From: Enchytraeus crypticus
Lineage: Eukaryota > Annelida > Clitellata > Enchytraeida > Enchytraeidae
Assembly: GCA_905160935.1 (NCBI GenBank)
Contig: CAJHZI010000442.1
Span: 490,001 to 554,000, forward strand
Direction of reading: 5' to 3'
DNA length: 64,000 nucleotides
Each line of letters opens with the position of its first letter. The stretch's first letter is position 1. Made by a program: the position numbers and the translations under genes. The notes under the pieces are model-generated. The model was not told where the DNA came from. It saw only the letters and a program-made list of their open reading frames with translations, and did not search any database. Shown in pieces: positions 1 to 12,114 of the stretch.

Positions 1-147
1 TGTCAATGTCATTGTTGTAAACTAAAAATAATAGAGGTCCTAAAACAGAGCCCTGTGGCACACCACTCTTCACTGCTGCCCATTCAGAGAACACACGTTG
101 TTTTCTATTGCTTAACCAATTACCTATCCACTTTAAAAGTTTGGCCG

Positions 148-1189
148 TTATTCCATGTGCTTCCAACTTACTAAGTAATCTTTTATGTGGAACTTTATCA
201 AACGCTTTAGAAAAGTCTGGATATAGGATATCAATGCTATTTTTATTATCTGCTTCCTTTGTAATATTTTCGAAAAATCTAGCAAATTAGTTAAACAAGA
301 ACGCCCACTAATGAAACCATGATGACTATTTCTAATTAAGTTATATTCTTCCAAGAAACTAATAATTTTATACTTAATAATGCTTTCAAATGTCTTACCG
401 ATTATACTTGTTAAGCTTATAGGCCTATAATTTTCTGCTTTATCCCTATTTCCCTTTTTGTGTATTGGTACAACATTGGCATTCTTAAAATCTTGAGGAA
501 CCACCCCTATTTTCATAGAAGCTTTTAGTAGGTTTAATAGAGCTGGTGCTAATTCATCTCTTAGCTCCGAAATCAGTTTTCCATGAATCTCATCTGGACC
601 TTGACTTTTATTGCCATTTAGCGAATTTAATTTATTTATAACATCATCAATATCAAACCCAATATGTAAGGAGCATTCAAAGTTACCTTTGAAGATCCTA
701 GCTGGTACTGGCATATTAACTAAATCTTCTTCCACAAATACAGACGAAAATTTTTTTATTAAAATAGTCTGCAGTATCCTTATTATCTTCTATAATGCTA
801 TTATATTCATCTCTTAAGGGACCAATCTTTTTAATAACCTTTTTGTTAGAATTAGAATAGGCAAAAAAACTATTTGCATCATTCTTTATATTACGAGCTG
901 GCTGTTTTTCAAATTCTAATTTGGCTTTTCTATTTGCTGCAACCGATTTATTAAGCTTTTTCGTATATTCACAGTACAATGACTCTTTAATATTACTATT
1001 TTTATAATTGTTCCAAGCATCTTTTTTGGCTTTTCTTTTTCTTCTTACCTTTTTAGTAGCCCACTTGCATCTATCTCTATTTTTGGCTTTCAATTTAATA
1101 AACTCATCACGAATCATCCTGAGACCTGTGCTAATATTATTCCATAAGCCCTCTGCGTCATCGTTATTATCATTATCACTTAAAACCAT
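148..1189 (-). pseudogene. LINE ORF2 reverse transcriptase, N-terminal half
   Basis: Two overlapping open segments, 1189 to 716 and 735 to 148, in different frames, so there is a frameshift near 720. The upstream part is Lys/Arg-rich linker between endonuclease and RT. The downstream part carries LNGNKSQGPDEIHGKLI, NVVPIHKKGNRDKAENYRP and ISLTSIIGKTFE (fingers/palm, RT motifs 0-2) and then HHGFISGRSCLTNLLDF. The catalytic FADD box should lie left of position 1. Sequence 1-147 still reads as RT on the minus strand but is broken. Confidence 0.8.
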
Positions 1190-1410
1190 AAATAAATTTC
1201 TATACTGAATATTTGTTTTAATTTCTTCATAATTTACTTTAAAATAATCAAATTTTTGGACTTTCCTACAGATCTAACTGCACTGAATTACAAAGTTAAT
1301 GGTTAGATGATCACTTGTCTCAAAAGGTTCACCTATAAGTACATACATACTTAATTATTTCTTCAGAGCACAAAACAAGATCAAGGAAATTTTTGCCTCT
1401 AGTAGGCTTA

Positions 1411-1608
1411 TTACAATACTGTTCTAAAAAAATTATTATTTATACATTCTATAAATAGGTGAGATTCATCTATGTTTTCTCTATTTCCCCAGTCCAATTC
1501 AGCATAGTTAAAATCACCCATTACTACAACCTTCTTATCATACAATTTATCAGATACACTAAACATAGCCTCGTCATTAGTTTTTGAACTATCTGGGGCT
1601 CTATACAT
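1411..1608 (-). pseudogene. LINE ORF2 endonuclease fragment
   Basis: Sixty-five residues with the motif KKVVVMGDFNYAELDW, the GDFN signature of exonuclease-endonuclease-phosphatase domains that nick target DNA for LINEs. It is preceded by MYRAPDSS, matching the conserved Y-R-P-P/A-S element. More endonuclease lies at about 3651-3780 on the far side of the piggyBac-like insertion. Frames are interrupted, so this copy cannot make a full protein. Confidence 0.7.
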
Positions 1609-1663
1609 AACACCAGTAATAAGATTATTGTTCTTACACTTGATATTACACTAAACACTTTCT

Positions 1664-3650
1664 CTAACCCATTAATGCTTACGATCCCATATATGGGACG
1701 CTAGCAAAACCCATGCAAAAAATAACCAATTCAATTGCTTTTGTCAAAACGATTATGCAGCAATGTTGTAGGATATTATTAGAGACACTTACTCAATAAA
1801 AGACGCAATAATGTGTTTCCTCGCTCCAGGTGTCAGACATAAATTCTCCATCTGGATCTCATTTTGCCAACAATGATATTTGCAGAGTAAAAAAGCTAAG
1901 ATTCATTATTTGGAAACCTAATACAAAACATTTTTTGCTGACAGTTATACTCCTTAGACCTTTTATCTACATAGACCTTAGACCTTAGACCAACATGGAC
2001 CAACATAGATGTTAGACCTTAGACCCCTTAGAAATGTGTGAATTATGAAAATATCGTAGGCTTAAATTTTCGATAAAAATTTGTTACACTTTCGTGCGTC
2101 CCATATATGTGATTGTAGGCATGAATACACACGGTTTGACATATCATTATAAAATGCTATAATTCTGTTGCTATCTTCTAGATTTCCAAACTTTTTCAGT
2201 ATACATGTATGCTACTATATCACTCATAAATAGTATTTTTACTGTATTATGAATTATTATCAAGCGATAATATGTCTGTTCAATAAGGTATTAGGCCCCC
2301 TATAGTCTGTCGTGTATTAGTGTATTACAGCACGGATACATACAGTATAAATGTGATAGCAGAAATTTCAACACTGATGGTATACCTACTCCATTATGAC
2401 AAACTGCTTACCTCTCTAGAGCTTATAGTAGGCTAGAACTCTCAACAACAGGTTTTGATATTGTAGTGGAATTCGTGCAACAGGAACCATCCGCGTAAAC
2501 CACGTATCCAAATGTCCCGTGATCAACCTCAAGAATATGAAAGAACTGAGCGTTGGTATTTTGAAAGTCTTTAGGATGCGAAGTCAAACATTTTATTTTT
2601 CGTTGGACTGATAGTTCTGCTTTCACAAATTTTCACCTTGAATTTCTATTGCGTAGGCTACTTGCTAATCTACTTGGAAATATCAAGCGTTGATCTAGAG
2701 TGAAAGGGCGTGTGTTTGAGGTGCAGCAAACATGCTTGTACTTGGCGTATTGGCATCGAATGAGAGGAAACGACCAAAATGATCAAAATATATCTGCCTA
2801 TACGCATCAGCATACCATGTAATAAATGACGATGGTCACTCATCGCATAAATGTTGATCGGATGTTGCTATGCAGAATGCACGACTCTCCATATCAAGTC
2901 CCAGAAATACTAGATAGACAATTGGATTTGCTGCAATTTTGGTGAAATGTGTATCAAGTGTATTTGATGCGATACACATTTCGATGAAGCTTCGGCAGAC
3001 CACTGTGTATCAGGTCTCTCTGGTTCGCCGTATTCTTGCCGATGTACATTTTGATCATCAACATCAAACACAGACCACAGCAGAACATAACTGCATAGTG
3101 AGAGCTGTAGAGGAAAGTAAAATGCTAGAAAATAAATGCTAGAAATGCAACGTAGGCCTGCACAGTTAATGTATTGCAAACTAATACACCTTGTACACTG
3201 CAAAATTTGATACTAGTAGCAAGTTATAACAAATCTAAGATACTTTGGACTGATAGGACTAAGCTAAAGCTAGTGTAAAATATGGTGCATGTGATTTTTG
3301 TCGTGTTGAGCAGAGCTAGCCACCTTACCGGATTGTTGGAGCACATTTTGCCCATAAAAATTATTTCAATATGTGCCAGACTCTTAATTCTTAGTTGCCT
3401 ATATTGATTTGATGTCTCAGGTATAATCATATGGTGTCTAATGAACAAGTAACACATCAGAAGCGATTCTTGAAAATACGCGTGTATTCGTGCCTACGAT
3501 CCCATATATGGGACGCATATATTTTTGAAGATATTTTTCACAAAATTGAAAAAAATTCTGAAAAAGCCACCTGATTCCTTTATTGTGACCCTAAATACAT
3601 GCTGTGAATAAAAATCATGATGCAAGAAAAGTTGGGCGTTAATGGGTTAA
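1664..3650. mobile_element. piggyBac-like non-autonomous transposon inside the LINE
   Basis: The left end reads CTAA-CCCATTAATGC and the right end GCGTTAATGGG-TTAA, giving short inverted repeats CCCATTAAYGC next to a TTAA-like target. Removing the block restores a continuous endonuclease reading around it. A 16-bp palindrome (ATCCCATATATGGGAC) occurs just inside each end (about 1683 and 3489). The left target copy is CTAA, so one base has changed. No transposase is recognisable in the roughly 1.98 kb between the ends. Open frames at 2423-2626 and 2910-3203 have no family resemblance. Confidence 0.6.
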
Positions 3651-3942
3651 AGTCAGTAACACATAAATCATTAACTTGACTTGGGTTCAATTCATTTTTT
3701 ATATACAGCAAAACGCCCCCATCTCGTTTCTTGACAAATCATTTCGATCACATCTAAATACACTGCATCCACTCTTATTTCTTACATCCTTATCACCCCC
3801 GTCTCTCAATTCCTTCAATTTATTTCTTAGTACCTTATCCTCAGCTTGTTACTTCCTAGTTAGATCAGACACACAATATACTCTCCTGTATTCCTCGTAC
3901 TCCTTCAGGTTTCTGGACTTCTCCAAATTTTCATATTTTGTT

Positions 3943-5658
3943 CAGGGTGAGCACTCTTCTGGAAAACAGGGAAAACCTGGAAAAGTCAGGGAATTTGAAA
4001 GTGGTCAGGGAAAATGGAAAAAGTCAGGGAAAATAGAATTTTGGCATTCTCAATATTTTTAGTATGAAAAGTTCAAACACTAAGACGCCAATTGTTGGCA
4101 AAATTGCATAGGAAGCAGTCATTAAACCTTTATTTTAGACTTTGTGTTTGTAATGGGTAATAAGTAATCAGAAAAGAATGGCAACACTTCAAAACATGTA
4201 AACAAGTTTTGTTTTTGTCTCACTGTGTCGCCATCTTTTATAGACCTCATTATTAATTTAAATGAATAGCATGTGCTAAGTTTTGTCACATGAAATTTCA
4301 AATTATTAGGCAATAGTTGACAAAGTTGGCAAGTTGTGCACAGCAAACAATTTTTGCTAATAGCCTTTGGTTAGTTTTTAACTGGATTAATGTTAATGTA
4401 TATTTATTTTCAATATTTTAGGTTTTTTAGTTACATGATATTCATCATCATTTGTTAGCTAGCATGACTTGCATTTTTTGCAATAGCCGTGCAATTTTCG
4501 ACTGAAATTTTAGCAATATCTTGAAATGAATGACCCTAATCTAACTCGATAACCTTAAATTAATAATAGTTAACATTTATTGATTTGTAATTTTTTAGAT
4601 TATTCTGATAAAGAATTTTAATGGCTAGTAAAAAAACTGTTTTCAATTCTGATTGGCTCTATCACGACGAGTGGAAAAGTTGGCTCTCTCGTCCAGCTGA
4701 CGATGTACATAGTGCGCGTTGCACTGTGTGCTTCAAGACTTTTCCTTGGCACAAACCAAACATAAGGAAATGTTCAACAACTATAATAAGTATCAAAACC
4801 TTGATGAATTTTATTCCAAGGTTTTTGTACCAGATAGCAACCTTAAGAAATCACCATTGTGGAAAGTTATTAAAATGATTTTGACTCTCTCTCATGACAA
4901 TGCGTCCGTAGAATCTGGGTTCTCAATAAATAAGGAGCTCCTAATTGACAACATGGAGGAAAGCTCTGTTGTGGCACAAAGAATAGTTTTTGATGAAATT
5001 CGTCTAGCAAGTATGGATGTGACTAAAATAGACATATCTAGCAAGATGATAGCCTGTGTTAGGCAGTCTTATGCCACTTACCAGAATGCACTCAGATTGA
5101 AGAAAGAGCAACAATCTGAAGAAGAAAAGCGTGCCAGTGAAGAGAGGAAGCGTAAACTAATGATAGATAGTCTCAAGCAGCAGAAGAAACAAAAACTGTC
5201 AAAAATGAATGCCGAAGCTGCTGCAATTGACAGCAAAATTGCATCTCTTCAAACAAGACTTTAAGTCAACGTACGCCCTATAATCTAATTGATTAGCCTA
5301 TTTAATTAATTATTTATTTGATGGTTTAAAAAAGTTATAAGCATCACTTTTATAAATATATACGAAGTATTTGCAAGACTTCAGTGCTTATCACAAAGAA
5401 AATGGTGTTACCATACAACCTCATGCATGCTGATACTTGCCTCATTTTATACACTGTAGTATACATCAGTGGTATACATTACTGTAGTATACATCAGTGT
5501 AAAATGAAATAGCAAAGTCCATATTGTTTAGAAATCATTTCTGACATTGTTTACCAACATAGAAATCGATTCTGCGATGGTATCGGAATGTCGAGGCACA
5601 CTGTAAAAGTCAGGGAAATGTCAGGGAATTTGTTGTGGTCTGGAGAGTGGTCACCCTG
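3943..5658 (+). mobile_element. hAT transposon, internally deleted
   Basis: The left terminus CAGGGTGAGCACTCTTCTG pairs with the right terminus, whose reverse complement reads CAGGGTGACCACTCTCCAG. Flanking direct repeat TTTGTT (hAT elements normally give 8 bp). Subterminal AGTCAGGGAA-type repeats lie inside both ends. It interrupts ORF1 of the surrounding LINE. The coding remnant is the N-terminal finger plus the C-terminal dimerisation domain only. Confidence 0.8.
4621..5264 (+). pseudogene. hAT transposase remnant: BED-like finger plus C-terminal domain
   Basis: From 4621 the frame reads MASKKTVFNSDWLYHDEWKS, then WLSRPADDVHSARCTVCFKT, the start of a BED-type zinc finger used for terminal DNA binding. 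From about 4760 a different frame reads a hAT C-terminal dimerisation region (LTLSHDNASVESGFSINKEL) and a long Lys/Glu-rich tail ending at 5264. The catalytic RNase H-like core between them is missing, so this is a deletion derivative. A full hAT transposase is usually 550-700 residues; here about 230 remain. Probably mobilised in trans when active. Confidence 0.75.
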
Positions 5659-6350
5659 TTTGTTTCGACATTGCTCAGGCTAATTCTGATAGGTCTGACA
5701 TTATCTGATTTTTTCCCCATTCTATCTATGCATACTACTGCCGTTCTTCCTTTTGGTGCAACCAGTTTTATCAGAATGTCCTCTATGACCTCTTTGTCAT
5801 TATCTCCCTCCTCTACTCCCATTATCATTAAATTCTTCTTACGCCTTTCAATCTCTACCCTTTCAAGTATGTCCTCACTTCTCATTGATTCCTTATTTGC
5901 CATGTCCCTACTACTTTCTGCTAGCTTTCCGCTGTTCTCCACTAACGTTTTCACTTCTCCTACACATGATTCCAAATTCTTTACACTTTGCACTACCTGC
6001 TGTAACTGCTTCTTCGTCTCTCTTTGATCCTCTTCTATTCTACTCTGCCTTTCCCCCAATACTGACATACCCTTCAGGAGTTTTATTGCCCTCGTATTGC
6101 ACCGCACACAAAACCAGTGTATGCATTCCTGATTTAGGAGATTGTAGGTTTCCTCACTTAAGCTGACGCACGAGATGTGAAACCATGATTCGCATAGTTC
6201 ACATTGAACCGCCTTCTGTATTCCTGACACTTCCTTACAACAATCTCCACAATCACTTGCCTTCTCATCCCCCATACTTAGCTGTCTCTTATCTGCTCCC
6301 TTTGAATTTACAGTTTTACTGACTCCCACTTTATTGTTAGTCCTTTTCAT
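5659..6350 (-). pseudogene. LINE ORF1 protein with PHD finger and coiled coil
   Basis: The ORF starts at the Met at 6350 and stays open for about 230 residues up to the hAT insertion. Residues of about 34-86 carry a Cys4-His-Cys3 array (DCGDC, then CELCESWFHISC, then WFCVRC), which is a PHD-type zinc finger. Residues of about 100-175 are Glu/Lys/Gln-rich and look like a coiled coil. The stretch beginning RKKNLMIMGVEE looks like the start of the RRM-like domain common in LINE ORF1 proteins. In CR1-like elements ORF1p binds the element RNA. The rest of the gene lies left of the hAT insertion at about 3790-3942. Confidence 0.75.
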
Positions 6351-6600
6351 ACTCGTCTCTAATTATTTCTTACACTACTCGAAAGAGACAAATCGAGAAA
6401 AATGTCCAACACAAAAAATTACTTAGTTAAGTGCAAAAGGGCCCCGATGCCACCTTTTCTTGAGCCCTCTGGTCTCCAAGAAATTTAAGAATTAACTCCG
6501 GCCGGTACCTCTGCAGAGAGGCGTACTCGGGATAAAAAAAGACAAAAAACTCGGGATAGTAAAAGACATATTGTGCAAGAGAAACCAACCGCCGTAAAAA

Positions 6601-7329
6601 CGTAGAGATAAAACAGAGATACAAAATTTGACTACAACCAGTTTAAAATGAGTAATTTTATTAGTAAAACCAAAAATATTCTAAAAGTTAGTATTAATTC
6701 CTAAAACCATCATAATTATTACTTCTATGTACTAAAAAATGCTTATTCTAAAACAACTTATTTCAACTTAAAACTAAAGAAATTTATTTTAAAACGCCCT
6801 GTTGTTTGTTTTCCATAGATATGTAGTATATATTACAGAGACTTTTATATATTTATATGATATTAGGAGAGACTCTTAAATTTATTAATAAAATTAAATG
6901 ATCAGAAATCATTAGAATATACGATTGCGTAATATCAATTTTATTCTAATAAATCAACATTAATGAGAATATAATACGAAATAAATAATACTAAAAATAT
7001 TGTATACAGAAGTAGCTCTATCATAATCGTCATAAGTTTAGATTGGGGCCAATTATGGGTCAGATCAGTGTTGATATTGTAGTTGCGAGTCTTCCAGACT
7101 TTCTGAACCAGTATAATTAAGTTATATTAAGGTCTTACGTGGATTTATTTAATAGTAGCAGTATTTAAATATATAAGGGAATTGAAACACGTTATTTTAT
7201 TGCTACTATTAATTGTATACTAGTTGAAAATCTATTCATTAAATTTGAAAAAGAATATCAATATAATTTTGTTTCTCATGTATTGAATATCTTAACTCAC
7301 ATAGCGGTAATTAATTAATTAATTTCACT
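6601..7329. other. AT-rich sequence, no feature seen
   Basis: Very AT-rich with scattered stops in all frames. I see no repeat ends, no coding similarity and no RNA gene. Confidence 0.5.
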
Positions 7330-8253
7330 AATTTTTACCAAGTATGGGGAACCATGGTAAAGCAAAATGATCGACAGTTGTAAACACTGATAATTCTCGC
7401 GGGAATATTATGTCAGCTGATGATAGCAGCAAATGTCAGAGCGCACTCTTTACCGTGCGCCCCGACCACCCAGGAACTATTAGTTAGCGCGCCGACTTGA
7501 AGTTGAGAGTCGTAAGAGTTTCATAAAATCCAACAAGCGAATATGAACTAATGTAGGCAATAAGGACCTTTTCCATAACTAGTAATCGAAACTTCTATCG
7601 AAGTCCTATAAAATCGAGCATTAGTAGCTTAATTCGGACACCATTCTGTGTGCTTATCACTGCTTATTAGTTTTAGTATTAGTTCGTATTAGTATTGATT
7701 AGTGCATATTGCAATTGTTTATCAGTCACGATACAAATAAGTGTACGCGCTGTGTATGTAACAATTTCGTTCTATATATGTGAGTTGTATATATTGTGTA
7801 GCGATTTCGCGAGGAGTCTGACTTTAATTTCTTAGTGTTATATGAATGACTGATTCGTATTGTAAATCCATAATTTTCTTGCGAACTAGTATTTTATGTC
7901 TTACATCGTTCTTGATTTAGTCGTTTGTTATTAATGTTTTCGTAACTAACTTTACTCGCGTAATCAATCTGATTCGCATATATTTTAACAACAGGTCTGC
8001 AGCAAGTGACTGCATAAATGAAAGAGTTCATGAGCTATGCATCTAAGTTTAATGCAAAAAGACTTTTGAATACCCTTTTGTTTACGTGTACTTTTCTAAA
8101 TTTTTTCAGCTCATCTTGCGCTTTAACAACAAAAACCAAAACAACATAAAGTAAAATTTCAACAAAATAGAGTAAAAGTTTGGCATAATGTTCAACCACG
8201 TGACTGAAGCGAAGCCGATATCGAATCATTGACATTACTCTATTCTCTTAGTT

Positions 8254-9835
8254 ATGCCTGTCATCCAGTCTATACCAGCTAACGTGCTTAATAACTCGTT
8301 TTCAATTCACGTGTTTGAGGGTAGCATGTCAGGCTTTAATCAGGGAATAATCGTAAGACCAATCACTATAAGACTACTAAATATTTCAGAAATGTCATTG
8401 GCATCCCCTGATCCCACAACAGCCCAAGCACTTAGAGATTACGCATCTTCATTTGAAAAGGAAGTCTAAGATAATGATAAATTAATAAAATCACTGACAG
8501 ACGCCGTTAACGTCTTCATGCCCAAACGCAAAATTACTGGCTCCAAACGAGCAATCTTCGGATCATTTTTGGGAGAGATAGCTTCTTCACTATTTGGTTT
8601 CACATCCGAGAAATATGTTGAAGCGATCAACAACCAAATTCATGATAAGTGAACAACTACTATCATCCAGTAATCTAGCTCATAAACCGAGCAACAATTG
8701 ACCAGCACTAAGGAGATTGGAAAACCTTCGCATTCACAACTTTATTAGAAAAATTTCTACTTATATGAATAACTTTAATGCTGCTATAAGTCGTTACTAA
8801 GCCATATTTTCGGCAAAACTTTAGGTAGCATTAACTTTAATCAAACCGGTTTTCAACTCAATCATTCATTAGTTTTCTTCGTTAATCACTCGTCGAATAT
8901 TCACAGTGGATTAAAATCTATAGCCACTGGACACCTCAGCGTTTACTAATTTCCCAAAACCGCCCTGAACGCTTCCTTAAATTTTAGTGCTCATAAACTT
9001 GCAAACTTCTAAATGGAATCTCTTCTTAGCTTACACTGATATCGACACTTGTATTCTTTAACCTAACTATTTTACTCTGGAATTAGAGGCAAGCTCGCCA
9101 TACACTTAGCCATACCCTTGACAGCCTTTTCTGATCCTTTTAAGGTGTACGCCATCACAACTTTACCCACTCCTCTCGGTAATCATAATTCTACAGCATG
9201 TACGAAACAGCGCTTAAATTACGCTGGAATCTCAGTCGACTAATCTTTATCGTACTTCATCACTCTGGAATCGCATGAACGTCAAGCTAGGTCATAGACA
9301 CTCGCTGAACGATAATATATTTCAAGTATTCAGAATCCAATCTTGCATTCTCGCTTAATTTAGAAACGACACAACTGCAGTCAAGAATTTGGGCTTTTAC
9401 CGTGACAGCTTAATGCCTAGAGCATACCAACTAGATTCAAATAGTTATTATTTAGTAAGCATAGATCGGTATAAAATATCATGTAGTGATACAAGCACGA
9501 GAATTGTTCAAATCGATTGCCACACCTCATGTTTCTTAAATTCAGACGAAAGATGCCAGCTATTCACACCTTCCTTTTACCTTTACCTTTCACTAAAAGG
9601 GTCACACCTGCATCCATTCTATTCATCTTTTCGGTACAGCATCAACTTACCAGCCATTTCGCGCTTATTTAGTGTGACTTATTGGGAAGCCTTAAATAAT
9701 AATAATAAAGGTATAACGTCCGTTTCCTCATCCATGGATGATGTTTGGGACGTACAATCGCTTCTTAATTCATTACCAACAATATTTCTACCAGAAATAT
9801 CTTCGAAAATGTATGAATTGGATCATCTAAAGTAG
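8254..9835 (+). pseudogene. Fossil envelope glycoprotein remnant
   Basis: Part of the env-bearing fossil, broken in many places. A basic cleavage-like site (GSKR) is followed directly by a hydrophobic Gly/Phe-rich stretch (AIFGSFLGEIASSLFGF), the layout of baculovirus-F-type and errantivirus Env proteins. Further right, about 9389-9835 is open for 148 residues with many Cys, as in an Env ectodomain. The assignment rests on this layout only. A different glycoprotein family is possible. Confidence 0.4.
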
Positions 9836-10293
9836 ATGACTAACTTAAGGTTGACTTAGATAAAAGTATAAATGTGACTCTAGAAACTCATGAATCCAGC
9901 TTCAGACGCAACATCGCAAGAATGGAAAACTCTCATTCTTTCAACGGTGTAACGCTTTCAATTTAGATAATTATCGCAAGGTGTTTTGCTGCTATTTTGA
10001 CGGTTTTCGTTGTTTATCAATGTAATTAGAAGATTAAGTTTAGTGATACTTGCACTGAAACAATCGCAAACTGTGGAAAAGAAAGATTTATCATTCATTT
10101 ATTCACCTTCAATTTTTATGACAACTGCCCCATTAAGCTCGATTAGATCACTAAAAGTAGACAATGTGCTCGTATTTTGGCCGTAAATCTCTATTGCTAT
10201 TATCTGAGTATGTGTTATAACATGTATAATTTGCTTGCTGTATCGTATAATTTGTTCTCGAATTCAATATAAGATTACCCACACTCAAATCAT

Positions 10294-10380
10294 CATGCAA
10301 TTCGAGAATAAGAATATATCAGAATTTGGTACTGCACCATGCAATTCGAGAATAACAATATTTCAGAATTTGGTACTGCA
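10294..10380. repeat. 44-bp tandem duplication
   Basis: The 44-bp segment beginning CATGCAATTCGAGAATAA occurs twice in a row (10294-10337 and 10338-10380) with about three differences. It lies inside the decayed env element, so it arose after or during its decay. Confidence 0.85.
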
Positions 10381-11714
10381 GGTCAATTTATTGGGAACCC
10401 CAATATTGTAAGCTTTCATGCCACTCAAAGCATTGAGCGAATCCACATGATAGGATTCTTACGAACAGAACTCAGATTCAGATTCCCATGCTGGATTAAC
10501 AATTCCAGTACCCGTAATACAGTTGATCTGAACCAATACGTAAACATATAAGCAAAATAGGAATACAATTTGAAAAGAATATTTGCTTCAGATTACCATG
10601 TGTACTTGTTTTGGATGTATAACGACAATCTAATGCCAATTAACATTGAAATAGAATCTGTCAACGCTCGAAATCGCACGCAGTCTAGCTTAGGCTCAAA
10701 TTCGTTATAGCGGCACTAAACCAAACCACTGTACCGTCCAGTACCCTTGTCCTATCACGAGAACAGCTAGAAAATAACGAGGTTTCCACAACTTAGCGAT
10801 ATACCGGTTTTCTCTGTTCAAAGGACCCAAAGATTGTAGTCCAACTTATTTGGTTAAAAGAAACTGAATCCAAGACTGTTCTACAGGTTCAATTAATTTT
10901 AAGAGAGTCTTTTACGCGGATCAACTTTAATCTGCTCATGTATTTTGTCACGTATAATTATTTGAATTGTATTATAACTATCGCCTATGTATGTCAGTTA
11001 TCGATTCAATGTTTCTGCCGAATTTATATTGCTTAATTGTTGCAGTTTAGAGGGATTGCAAATGGAGATCAGATTGAGAAGCACTACAACAACAAAAGAT
11101 CTACATATGCAACTGTTCTCTAATAATAGTAGATCTTTAACAGCCACGAACATGGACGCCACGAACTGATTAGTTGCCATCAATGTAGTGCAACTCAGAA
11201 CTACATCAATGAACTTCTACTTAAGTATTGTGTGAACTGTTTAATAGAACAATACGCCGTAACCCACTCCACTCCATGCACTCTAGAGATTTAACGGTCG
11301 TTCCTGCACAAATACAGCTCGCACAAACAGGACTAACGGGACTAGTTTCCCCACGCTTCAGCAGAGGAAAAAGGAACTTAGCGTACGTTTTCGTTTAGCA
11401 CGGAGTGCTACAAGGAAGAGGGGGTCATGGTATAGTATTGGATCTAAGCCCTTCTTACCCTGCCAATGCCTGGTCGAAATGAGTGTAGTTTCTGTAACAC
11501 AAACGCTAGACATCGAACCTTAGCCTTGAAAAATAGATACTGAACTAGCATTGAGTCACAGTCACTATATATGCGGCCTTGCATTAGAGAAAAGTTAGAG
11601 AGTCTGACAATTAGAGTGATAGAGAATTCGAGAATAAGCGTAGCCATTAGTCGTCGCCTTAGCTTTTGCCTAATTAATTTTATTTTTTTATTTTTTCCTA
11701 ATTAATTTTTCTAT

Positions 11715-12000
11715 TCTTCTACTGCTCTGCTTAACGGCAGGTCCGTGGCATATAACTATGCCAACCAATTCTATCCTCAACTTGACTTTTCTGCTGTATA
11801 TAAGAATTTGTTACCAAATTATCTAACATCCCATGTCTTGGTCTGCCTTTTAACTCCTTACCCCTGCAATCTTCCTTCCATTATATCCTTCAGCCAACCA
11901 TTCCCCCTATACTATGTCCTATGCAGCTTTTCTTTCTATTTCTTATATCACATCTATTATCTCCGTACCAACTCTTTCAAGAAATTCTTCATTTGTTTTT
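11715..12000 (-). mobile_element. LINE-B fragment, diverged 3' end
   Basis: Matches the 3' part of the LINE-B family also at 15531, 29633, 40492 and 61161. Shared blocks are GGCAGGTCC-x-TGGTATATAAC, ATCTAACATxCC, TGTCTTGGTCTGCC and CCAACTCTTTCAAGAA. It is strongly diverged and lacks a clear (GA)n tail. Confidence 0.6.
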
Positions 12001-12003
12001 TTG

Positions 12004-12075
12004 ACGGGCTCGCCCGTCACTGACATCGCTTTCGAGGGAGGAAACTGACGTTAACCTTAGCTTTACCAGCTTTGC
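12004..12075 (+). repeat. SINE-A, 3' half
   Basis: Begins at GGGCTCGCCCGTCACTGACA and continues through AGGAAACTGACGTTAACC to TTAGCTTTACCAGC, the conserved tail of the SINE-A family described at 31648. The tRNA-like head is missing. Confidence 0.75.
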
Positions 12076-12114
12076 TTTTTGTTTACTTCTGTCTTCCATT
12101 TAATCGTAGGGAAA

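Larger units (their letters stand above)
1..6600 (-). mobile_element. CR1-type LINE, 5' part, interrupted by two DNA transposons
   Basis: Read on the minus strand from about 6600 leftwards. An ORF1 with a PHD finger (6350 to 5659) is followed by an apurinic-type endonuclease and a reverse transcriptase (1608 to 148) that runs off the left edge. The PHD-type ORF1 together with the RT motif style (NYRPISLTS, then an HGF-x-GRSCLTNLL block) fits CR1/L2-like LINEs. Two foreign elements split it: 3943-5658 (hAT) and 1664-3650 (piggyBac-like). Between them, 3651-3942 holds the end of ORF1 joined almost directly to the middle of the endonuclease, so the start of the endonuclease was lost. Sequence 6351-6600 is probably the 5' leader. 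The boundary at about 6600 is an estimate. Confidence 0.8.
7330..11660 (+). mobile_element. Fossil env-bearing LTR retroelement (errantivirus-like), decayed
   Basis: An old, heavily broken plus-strand element, with many breaks. Sequence 7330-7990 resembles an LTR or leader (AT-rich with a TATA-like TCCTATAAAATCG at about 7604), ending near a possible splice acceptor at about 7995. The middle holds remains of an envelope-type glycoprotein (8254-9835). A purine-rich tract at about 11410-11424 could be a polypurine tract before a 3' LTR. No gag or pol is seen between leader and env, and the two putative LTRs do not visibly match, so the limits are approximate. Its state suggests an old insertion. 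Confidence 0.4.

Noticed and set aside
2910-3203. 97-codon frame within the piggyBac-like element
   Set aside because: No resemblance to a transposase and an overlapping frame on the other strand is equally open.
8035-8235. 66-codon minus-strand frame
   Set aside because: Opposite to the env fossil, hydrophobic only because of base composition, and resembles no protein I know.
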